Shown: positions 12,599-17,307 of the stretch, piece by piece
Layout of the letters: every line of letters starts with the position of its first letter
Position numbering within the stretch: the stretch's first letter is position 1
Assembly: GCA_937885815.1 (NCBI GenBank)
Contig: CALABM010000074.1
Coordinates: 1-17,307 of the forward strand
Length of the DNA stretch: 17,307 nucleotides
Direction: 5' to 3'
From: an uncultured Verrucomicrobiales bacterium
Lineage (GTDB): Bacteria > Verrucomicrobiota > Verrucomicrobiia > Verrucomicrobiales > Akkermansiaceae
Notes under the pieces: model-generated
What the model was told of the DNA's origin: nothing
Databases searched by the model: none
What the model saw: only the letters and a program-made list of their open reading frames with translations
Position numbers and translations under genes: made by a program

Positions 12599-13986
12599 TG
12601 CGGTGAGGATTGTGTAAAGGATTGAAATAAGTCCTGCGGAGCGAGGCCATACTTGGCTGCGGTTTCTCGGATAAGTGCCATCTCCCGGGCTCTTGTCTCC
12701 AGCTCATGGTTGATGTCACAGCCCAACTCAGCAAAGTGGTCGGTAAGCGTTTTCAGCCCCGCCTTGATGTCCTCGCGATTCTGCTGGCTTTCACGCCCGG
12801 CATCGACTGTGACTCTGCGGGGAGTCACGAAATCGACCTCCGTCCAGTTTTCTGCGGGTGGCAGTTTGCCCGCCGAGATGGCATGCCCGATGACAAATAG
12901 CCATATCGGGCGAAGCATCCGGTCGATGAGCACATTCTGTCGGTAACTGAAACGGCGGTCGGCTTTCGCAACAATAAGACGAACTCCGGCTCCTCCCACC
13001 TTGGAAGAATCGCTGGAGAACTCGTAAGGTAACAAGCCCAATGCGCTGTCGCGTTGCAGGTAATCGAGGAAGCCTTGGAACGTGGGGCTGGGCCTGTTGC
13101 TCTGAAAACTCTCCAGAGCTTCATCCGGTTGAAGCTTCACCAGCTTGCCGCCAAGGATGGTCTGTAAGAAGCCGGCATCGCTGCCGCTGGGCGTGCGGGG
13201 CGTATCTATGCGGAAGTCGCGGTCATCCACATTCACCTTGTTGGTCTTGAGGACGCGAGCCACATCGGCGTTGTCCTTTACAGCATGCTTCTCCAAGGCC
13301 AGCAGCTCCATGACATCCAGCATGTGGTTGATACTGTGCTGCAAAGTGGGGAATCCGCGTAGCTGGGAAACGGCATCGGGGTCGAAGATGTGCAGGACAT
13401 CGTGAGCAGCCAGATCCGTAAAGCCGCCATCGTCCTTGAGCAAGCGATAGGCTACGGGCTTGCCTACGCCGGAAAGCTTTACACCATCAATGAAAGGAGA
13501 CTCGGAGTTGTCGATGTCGGTTGAGCCGATACGATGGCTTTCGATGAGCTGTATCTTAGGATCGCCATTTTCCAGCGTTTTGAGGATGAAGATTTCCCCA
13601 TCCACGTCCAAGGCCTTACAGGCAAGGTGTTCGCATTGTATCAGGTTGAAACGACCGGAGATGTCGGCATGCCTTGCCCAGCGGGTGAAGTAGTCCAAGG
13701 CTTTCTCGTTCCAAGCGGCATCCTTGGATGCAGGCTGCGGCAGAATGCCGTCTCCGATGGAGTACAGAGCCATGCTGCCTACAATCTCGCGCAGGAACCC
13801 GCTATTCTTTACGAGGTAGCGGCTGCGGCGTACCAGCTCGGAGCGGATACCGGGGGAAAGGTCGAGCGTTGCATCCTGCGGAGCGCTGCCCGGCACGCTT
13901 GCCCGGCGCGGCGAACGATTAGCCCCCTCAAAGACTGAGGTGGTGCCGAAGAACACACGAGCTGCAAGTCGTTGGATGAAGTTCAT
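12595..13986 (-). CDS. Portal protein (lambda gpB family)
   Basis: The 463-residue protein matches lambda-type portal proteins, which form the dodecameric ring at one head vertex through which DNA enters and leaves. Recognisable elements are an N-terminal SRYLVKNSGFLREIVGSM segment, GDGILPQP, WARHADISGRFN followed by DVDGEIFILKT, HVLHIFDPDAVSQLRGFPTL, LLPYEFSSDSSKVGGAGVRL and the C-terminal QQNREDIKAGLKTLTDHFAE. The first two thirds of these give the classic order of this family. The length is a little under lambda B (533 residues), with a short C-terminus. It overlaps the gpW-like gene and the protease gene by 4 bases each in ATGA, so the three are translationally coupled. The start at 13986 has no Shine-Dalgarno. 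Confidence 0.9.
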   Translation of the reverse strand: MNFIQRLAARVFFGTTSVFEGANRSPRRASVPGSAPQDATLDLSPGIRSELVRRSRYLVKNSGFLREIVGSMALYSIGDGILPQPASKDAAWNEKALDYFTRWARHADISGRFNLIQCEHLACKALDVDGEIFILKTLENGDPKIQLIESHRIGSTDIDNSESPFIDGVKLSGVGKPVAYRLLKDDGGFTDLAAHDVLHIFDPDAVSQLRGFPTLQHSINHMLDVMELLALEKHAVKDNADVARVLKTNKVNVDDRDFRIDTPRTPSGSDAGFLQTILGGKLVKLQPDEALESFQSNRPSPTFQGFLDYLQRDSALGLLPYEFSSDSSKVGGAGVRLIVAKADRRFSYRQNVLIDRMLRPIWLFVIGHAISAGKLPPAENWTEVDFVTPRRVTVDAGRESQQNREDIKAGLKTLTDHFAELGCDINHELETRAREMALIRETAAKYGLAPQDLFQSFTQSSPQ

Positions 13987-14249
13987 AAGGGGAAGCGGTA
14001 GGGGGCGCGGGATAATGAGCTGGAGGCATGGGACTCGTCATCGGCTTGGCGCTCGAAGTGAGTCAGAGCGTAGGCGCATTCCTCCAAGATATCGGTGATG
14101 GGCATGGTGAATTGCTTGGAAACAGACGTGCTGCCATCATTCCAGCTCATGATGGTCTTACCCTCCATGAGCAGCTTCTTGGCATTGGCTTGTATCTGCT
14201 TCACTTCCTGCTCGGTGAAGCCTTTGATGAAGAGTCCTTTTGCACTCAT
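13983..14249 (-). CDS. gpW-like head-tail joining protein
   Basis: This 88-residue protein lies directly before the portal gene, the position of lambda W. Residues 8-70 fit the small alpha/beta fold of gpW: a helix (TEQEVKQIQANAKKLLMEGK), a short two-strand turn (TIMSWNDGSTSVSKQFTMP) and a final helix (ITDILEECAYALTHFERQ). gpW-type proteins are typically about 65-70 residues; this one has an extra Ser/Arg-rich tail of about 18 residues. It joins the endolysin gene by a 4-base ATGA overlap and the portal gene by another. The role is to stabilise the filled head and prepare the tail joint. In lambda the large terminase gene comes just before W; here the endolysin does. Confidence 0.75.
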   Translation of the reverse strand: MSAKGLFIKGFTEQEVKQIQANAKKLLMEGKTIMSWNDGSTSVSKQFTMPITDILEECAYALTHFERQADDESHASSSLSRAPYRFPL

Positions 14250-14833
14250 TTCTCAAACTCGTTTCGGGCTGCGGTACTGGTGGCGTACAGGCTGAGCTGG
14301 TAATGGGGCTGGTCAACAAAGCTCGTCCACGTTCCACCCCAGGTAATGCCCGGAGTCTGAGTGTAGAGCTTGCCTACTTTCGCATACAGGGGATGGTCAC
14401 CGAAGTATTCCTTACCCTTGAAGATGCCGATGTCCCACGCAATGCCGAAGTTGTGCATGCTCTGGCCACCACGGGCTTTGGTGACGCGCGGGCGTTTACG
14501 ATAGAGTGCGTCCTGTTCCTTGTAGGTGCGAGTACCGCAGATGATGCGGACATCGTACCCCTCGGCTTCAGCTACAGCCTTGGCTGCTTTGAGCCAGATG
14601 CGGGCGGCTCGCTGAGCTTCCGGGGTAAGCGTGGCAATGTTGCGCTCGGAGCGGTCATCGAAGCTGCCATACTCCGTTTTCAGGTGGGCGGCATCGTTGA
14701 GCCATTCATGGGTTGCAGCCTTGGTCTTGCGGCCATTGACGCCATCTATCTTGCCGGGCTTGTATCCGGCAAAGGTCAGTAAGCGCTGCCAGAACTGCAC
14801 GTCCTTTTGCACTTGTGCCAGAGTATCAGCCAT
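14246..14833 (-). CDS. Endolysin, M15-family peptidase with N-terminal binding-type domain
   Basis: The 195-residue protein should cut peptidoglycan cross-links at lysis. Residues 8-47 look like a peptidoglycan-binding-type segment (LTFAGYKPGKIDGVNGRKTK and following). Residues 70-182 are an M15 (VanY/CwlK-like) peptidase. CGTRTYKEQDALY (99-111) is a conserved strand, SMHNFGIAWDIG (125-136) gives zinc ligands His127 and Asp134, and DQPHYQL (174-180) gives the third ligand, His177. All three ligands are present. There is no signal peptide, so release should depend on the adjacent holin-like protein. The gene starts 8 bases inside the holin gene, with a strong AAGGAGG at 14843-14849, and ends in an ATGA overlap with the gpW-like gene. 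Confidence 0.88.
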   Translation of the reverse strand: MADTLAQVQKDVQFWQRLLTFAGYKPGKIDGVNGRKTKAATHEWLNDAAHLKTEYGSFDDRSERNIATLTPEAQRAARIWLKAAKAVAEAEGYDVRIICGTRTYKEQDALYRKRPRVTKARGGQSMHNFGIAWDIGIFKGKEYFGDHPLYAKVGKLYTQTPGITWGGTWTSFVDQPHYQLSLYATSTAARNEFEK

Positions 14834-15011
14834 TGGTATTGTCCTCCTTGTCTTTGGTTACAATGCCGATAGCACCGGCAATGGCGATGCCAGCTGCGAT
14901 AATCTGCTCTGCAAGCTCTGCGGAAATGGTAGCTCCGCAAGCGGTTACAAGGCCGATAAGGCCAAGCCACGTAGAGCGCTCCTTCAGTCGATTGAAAATG
15001 TACTTGAACAT
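14826..15011 (-). CDS. Holin-like small membrane protein
   Basis: This 61-residue protein begins with basic residues (MFKYIFNRLKERSTW). It has two hydrophobic segments, about residues 14-29 and 35-52, separated by a short SAELAEQ loop, and a charged C-terminus (KDKEDNTNG). Many phage holins and holin-like proteins with KERSTWLGL near the N-terminus share this design. It should insert in the inner membrane and form the lesion that lets endolysin reach the wall. The next gene, overlapping by 8 bases, is the endolysin, which supports the call. It is the first gene of the head and lysis operon. The divergent gap of 99 bases to the HU-like gene holds no clear minus-strand promoter. Confidence 0.75.
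   Translation of the reverse strand: MFKYIFNRLKERSTWLGLIGLVTACGATISAELAEQIIAAGIAIAGAIGIVTKDKEDNTNG
14843..14849 (-). promoter_or_regulatory. Shine-Dalgarno site of the endolysin gene
   Basis: AAGGAGG lies on the minus strand with 9 bases before the ATG at 14833, which fixes that start. It is inside the holin-like coding sequence (Lys-Asp-Lys-Glu-Asp), so part of the match could be forced by the protein. It stands out because almost every other start here lacks such a sequence. Confidence 0.6.
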
Positions 15012-15023
15012 ACCCTTGCGGGC

Positions 15024-15040
15024 GTGTCAAAAACAGACAC
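15024..15040. repeat. Small inverted repeat between divergent genes
   Basis: GTGTC (15024-15028) and GACAC (15036-15040) are perfect 5-base inverted arms separated by 7 A-rich bases. They lie between the holin-like start and the HU-like promoter. The symmetry suits a possible operator, but the arms are short and chance is possible. Confidence 0.4.
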
Positions 15041-15058
15041 AATCTAAGCCGAAAGAGC

Positions 15059-15087
15059 TTGACCGAGACGGCAGAGCGAACTATAAT
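15059..15087 (+). promoter_or_regulatory. Consensus sigma-70 promoter of the HU-like gene
   Basis: TTGACC (15059-15064) and TATAAT (15082-15087) are separated by exactly 17 bases. Transcription should start near 15094, leaving a leader of about 16 bases to the ATG at 15111. The near-perfect match suggests strong constitutive expression unless repressed. Confidence 0.8.
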
Positions 15088-15110
15088 AACCGCCACAAAC
15101 TTTTACACTT

Positions 15111-15413
15111 ATGGCTACTATCACCAAGAGAGAACTCGTGAATATGGTCTGCGCTCAGCTGGACAACGGCTGCACTCAGGCAGATGTACTGGAGGTTGTA
15201 CAGAAGATGGTGGATTCCATCACGGAAGCTGTCAGCAACGGCGATACTGTGGTGTTCCGCAACTTCGGTACGTTCTGCCCTAAGGAGGTGAAAGCTAAGG
15301 TCGGTCGCAACCCCAAGGACCCCGGCAAGGACGTGGCTATCCCCGCCCGCACAGTTGTGAAGTTCAAGGTCGGTAAGAACCTGAAGGACGCTGTGGCCAA
15401 GCTTTCCAAGTAA
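15111..15413 (+). CDS. HU/IHF-family DNA-binding protein
   Basis: The 100-residue protein has the full HU/IHF layout. A helical N-terminal half (TKRELVNMVCAQLD, then a second helix through residue 42) is followed by VVFRNFGTFCPKEVKAKVGR (47-66), the strand and arm signature, with GRNPKD (65-70) and a Pro-containing arm (PGKDVAIPA), and ends FKVGKNLKDAV. It should bind and bend DNA as a dimer. It is about 10 residues longer than typical HU (about 90). It is the only plus-strand gene here, with its own promoter and terminator, so it is a separate unit. The start lacks a Shine-Dalgarno. A phage origin is likely from location. Possible roles are genome compaction or recombination, but none is shown. 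Confidence 0.93.
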   Translation: MATITKRELVNMVCAQLDNGCTQADVLEVVQKMVDSITEAVSNGDTVVFRNFGTFCPKEVKAKVGRNPKDPGKDVAIPARTVVKFKVGKNLKDAVAKLSK

Positions 15414-15435
15414 GAATACTTTACCACACAAAAAG

Positions 15436-15471
15436 AAGAGGACGTATCTGCTCAGGTGGATACGTCCTCTT
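15436..15471. terminator. Bidirectional intrinsic terminator
   Basis: Thirteen perfect base pairs form between 15436-15448 and 15459-15471 with a 10-base loop. On the plus strand TTCATTT follows the right arm; on the minus strand TTCTTTTTG follows the left arm. It lies between the HU-like gene and the convergent 139-residue gene and can end both transcripts. The minus-strand gene's stop codon at 15476-15478 lies only 5 bases before the stem. Confidence 0.88.
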
Positions 15472-15475
15472 TCAT

Positions 15476-15895
15476 TTACAGCCACTTGGCTATCTTGTGG
15501 GCGAATTGCCAGTTGCGGCAGGTTCGGTAGCTCTTATGCCCGATGTGCGGGTCTGCCGGGTCGATGTCCTCTTCGCTGAATGTAATCTCCTCGGCGTTCT
15601 CGATTTCAATCTCAATGCCATGGCGTGAGACTCGCAGGATGCTTCCCTCTTTCTCCCGGAATGCCAGATGGAAGTTCCGGCTCCAGACGTAGGGTGAACT
15701 CACTCCGCACAGGTAATGGTATGGGGCATCCGGCAATGGCACATTGTGCAGCTCCTGTATGCTTGGCCGGATAGAGGCGTTGTAGTCTCCGATAAGGCTA
15801 TGCGCACAATGCTCACGCAGGTTCACTCCGTGAACGTGTTTGAGCCAGAGATAGGAAAAGCGGCCTGATACCTGAATTGTTCGGATGATAATCAT
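15476..15895 (-). CDS. Hypothetical protein, 139 residues, own promoter
   Basis: No family is recognised. It starts MIIIRTIQVSGRFSYLWLKH and appears to be a beta-rich N-terminal region followed by a His-containing segment and GVSSPYVWSRNFHLAFREKE. An acidic stretch follows (IEIEIENAEEITFSEEDIDP), with a basic C-terminus (GHKSYRTCRNWQFAHKIAKWL). Aromatic and His residues are abundant. There is no signal peptide or membrane span. It has its own promoter at 15911-15939 and a terminator just after the stop, making it a single-gene unit between the ParB-methyltransferase and the HU-like gene. Only about 9 bases separate the predicted transcript start from the ATG. A regulatory or accessory protein is possible. 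Confidence 0.7.
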   Translation of the reverse strand: MIIIRTIQVSGRFSYLWLKHVHGVNLREHCAHSLIGDYNASIRPSIQELHNVPLPDAPYHYLCGVSSPYVWSRNFHLAFREKEGSILRVSRHGIEIEIENAEEITFSEEDIDPADPHIGHKSYRTCRNWQFAHKIAKWL

Positions 15896-15910
15896 ATTGG
15901 TTCAGCGTCT

Positions 15911-15939
15911 AGTATAGCACAATCTCGGACAATTTTCAA
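15911..15939 (-). promoter_or_regulatory. Sigma-70 promoter of the 139-residue gene
   Basis: On the minus strand, TTGAAA (15934-15939) and TATACT (15911-15916) are exactly 17 bases apart. The predicted start near 15904 leaves only about 9 bases (TGAACCAAT) before the ATG at 15895. It lies just after the ParB-methyltransferase stop at 15947. Confidence 0.75.
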
Positions 15940-15946
15940 ACTCTTT

Positions 15947-17307
15947 TTACACAAATCCACGTTCACTTTCAATCCTTTGCATAAGTTCAGCGGTCAGCTT
16001 TTCATGCTTATTGTGGCGGTAGTTACCGGGGTATTCCATGTTGAACTCGGTGTTGATGGCTTCCTCAATCTTCTCCCGGCTGAGCTTCTTCGGGTGGTAG
16101 GCTATGGCGTAGAGCTGGGGTAGCGAGTCAGAACCGAAGAACTCGACTTTCTCGAAGTATTGCAACAGCAGCTCCCGGAGGCTTTCGTGGGTATGGAAGT
16201 GCTGCATCGTCCAGACGCCGCTGCGGTAGGTCGCGCCAAAGTTTTCTTTATCGAGGAACTGGATATCGCGGCCGTGGCTGTTGTAGGTCTTGAACGTCTT
16301 GAGACGCTCGGTAAAATTGAGCGAGCGAGTACCGATGTAGATGCGGCCGTCCTGCTTCAGTAGCGCGTTACAGGTAGTCAACACGGCATGTTCAAAGCGG
16401 CTGTTCACCACGGAATTGAGTACGCTGTCCAGCACCACGGCATCATACAGGCCATTGCGGCTCAGGTCGGCATGCAATCCATTGATTTGCTTCACGACCT
16501 CGCGTACATTCAGCACGCCCTTGTCTTGAAAGTGGGGTTCGTAGGCAAGTAGGTTGTAGCCACGTTCGGAAAGCATCTTGGCGTAGGCACATCGCCCGGC
16601 ACCGAAGTCCACAGTACGCTCGGTCTTTTTCAGCGTGGGGATAACGTGGTTCTCGTAAAGGGTGGAGACGATGAGTCGCTTCTTGCGTCCCTGCAATCGG
16701 TGCATCTGGCAATGCAGCTGGTTGTAGGACTTCACGCCCAGGGCATCGTAGAAGTATTGGCCGTAGTCGAGACTCAGGTAACGAAGCATCTCAGCCTCCT
16801 GTTCCTGGGGAATCATGTAGCAGAGACAGGATACGCGAAGCTGTTTGCAAGCTACAGCGTAGTCAGAGTTGAGCAACACGCGCCCATCTTCGGAACATAC
16901 AACGCTGCCCCAGCTGCCATAGCGCATGATAAGCCCGCTCATGCCGTTAATGATAAGAGCATTGGCATTGCGCTTGAACTGGATGCGCTCGTGTTCCAGA
17001 TAGCAGTACGTCTCGGGTTCTAGTTCGCAATCGTCCAGATTCAGCGTGACCGGAGTCTTGTTGGTTTCGATGCTATTGTGGAAAAGGTTGAAGCGGATTT
17101 CATCGGTGCGGGTAATACCCTGCAAGCGGATAGCCGGACAATGGGTTAGCCCGATAGCTTTCATGGCGCGGGTTCGCTGGTGTCCTGCAGTCAGGATGCC
17201 GTTCTCACCGTTGATGATAACCGGCTTAATCACACCGAACTTCCGCAGGCTCTCCTGCAGAAGAACGAACTTCTCCTCGTCCAGATGGCGAGGGTTGTAA
17301 TCCGCAG
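15947..17307 (-). CDS. ParB-like domain fused to a SAM methyltransferase (partial, 5' end outside window)
   Basis: The visible part codes for 452 residues with the N-terminus cut by the window edge; a GTG at 17233 is internal, not the start. Visible residues 1-70 are a ParB/Srx-like nuclease domain: NPRHLDEEKF (4-13), FGVIKPVIIN (23-32) and LTAGHQRTRAMKAIG (38-52). A linker domain (about 85-200) contains GLIMRYGSWGSVVCSEDGRV (124-143), a pattern I associate with phage proteins of this type. A class I methyltransferase follows: motif I VDFGAGRCAYAK (232-243), YEPHF (255-259), DAVVLDSVLNS (288-298) and GRIYIGTRS (320-328). It would transfer methyl groups from SAM; the target, DNA or protein, is not shown. 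The 139-residue gene follows on its own promoter. Confidence 0.82.
   Translation of the reverse strand, partial: ADYNPRHLDEEKFVLLQESLRKFGVIKPVIINGENGILTAGHQRTRAMKAIGLTHCPAIRLQGITRTDEIRFNLFHNSIETNKTPVTLNLDDCELEPETYCYLEHERIQFKRNANALIINGMSGLIMRYGSWGSVVCSEDGRVLLNSDYAVACKQLRVSCLCYMIPQEQEAEMLRYLSLDYGQYFYDALGVKSYNQLHCQMHRLQGRKKRLIVSTLYENHVIPTLKKTERTVDFGAGRCAYAKMLSERGYNLLAYEPHFQDKGVLNVREVVKQINGLHADLSRNGLYDAVVLDSVLNSVVNSRFEHAVLTTCNALLKQDGRIYIGTRSLNFTERLKTFKTYNSHGRDIQFLDKENFGATYRSGVWTMQHFHTHESLRELLLQYFEKVEFFGSDSLPQLYAIAYHPKKLSREKIEEAINTEFNMEYPGNYRHNKHEKLTAELMQRIESERGFV

Noticed and set aside
15025..15030. TTGACA on the minus strand as a -35 box for the holin-like gene
   Set aside because: No acceptable -10 lies 16-18 bases downstream, and the transcript would begin inside the coding sequence.
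15947..17307. ParB-like gene as evidence of a plasmid-type partition system
   Set aside because: Only the nuclease-type N-terminal domain is present, fused to a methyltransferase; no ParA gene or parS sites are visible.
1..17307. tRNA genes, insertion sequences, integrase or attachment sites
   Set aside because: I saw no cloverleaf-compatible tRNA, transposase, recombinase or att-like duplicated core; the direct repeats at 1 and 800 are promoter cassettes rather than mobile element ends.

Overview
The window is a structural and lysis segment of a tailed double-stranded DNA bacteriophage or prophage with siphovirus-type architecture. Almost every gene is on the minus strand, so transcription runs from high to low coordinates. 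The one exception is a small HU-family gene on the plus strand. The host cannot be fixed from this sequence. Base composition is moderate (by eye a little above 50% GC). Promoters look like ordinary sigma-70 sites (TTGACC-N17-TATAAT, TTGAAA-N17-TATACT), and most starts lack a Shine-Dalgarno sequence. The promoters argue against Bacteroidota. A gut Verrucomicrobiota host (Akkermansia-like) is possible, but that is a low-confidence guess.

Layout in transcription order. (1) Right edge, 15947-17307: the 3' part of a ParB-like nuclease domain fused to a class I SAM-dependent methyltransferase, cut by the window edge. (2) 15476-15895: a hypothetical gene with its own promoter and an almost leaderless transcript. 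(3) 15111-15413, plus strand: an HU-like protein with a consensus promoter; a bidirectional hairpin terminator separates it from the convergent hypothetical gene. (4) 14246-15011: lysis module, a holin-like two-segment membrane protein and an M15-type endolysin. (5) 10132-14249: head module in lambda-like order: gpW-like joining protein, lambda-type portal, S49 (gpC-like) maturation protease, coiled-coil scaffold candidate, major capsid protein, head-tail connector. (6) 5331-10147: tail module: gp10/gpZ-like tail completion protein, tail terminator, putative tail tube, an unknown protein, tail assembly chaperones joined by a programmed -1 frameshift, and an 807-residue tape measure protein. 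(7) 2145-5306: tail-tip proteins, including a 668-residue protein with an N-terminal globular part, a long Ser/Ala-rich stretch, Val/Ile-Pro-Gly hexad repeats and a cysteine-bracketed coiled coil. (8) 923-2125: a probable two-domain glycosyltransferase. (9) 116-788: two small unknown genes behind a promoter cassette at 800-891. That cassette is duplicated almost exactly at 1-92, where it points out of the left edge.

The genes form one late morphogenesis and lysis programme. Genes within it are tightly packed, with 1-16 base overlaps or gaps under 25 bases. No terminase, integrase, repressor, tRNA or CRISPR array is visible. The most interesting points are the canonical CCCAAAC slippery site followed after 7 bases by a compact structure; the Ser-rich tail protein next to a glycosyltransferase, which suggests but does not prove glycosylation of the virion; the duplicated promoter cassettes; and the ParB-methyltransferase fusion.
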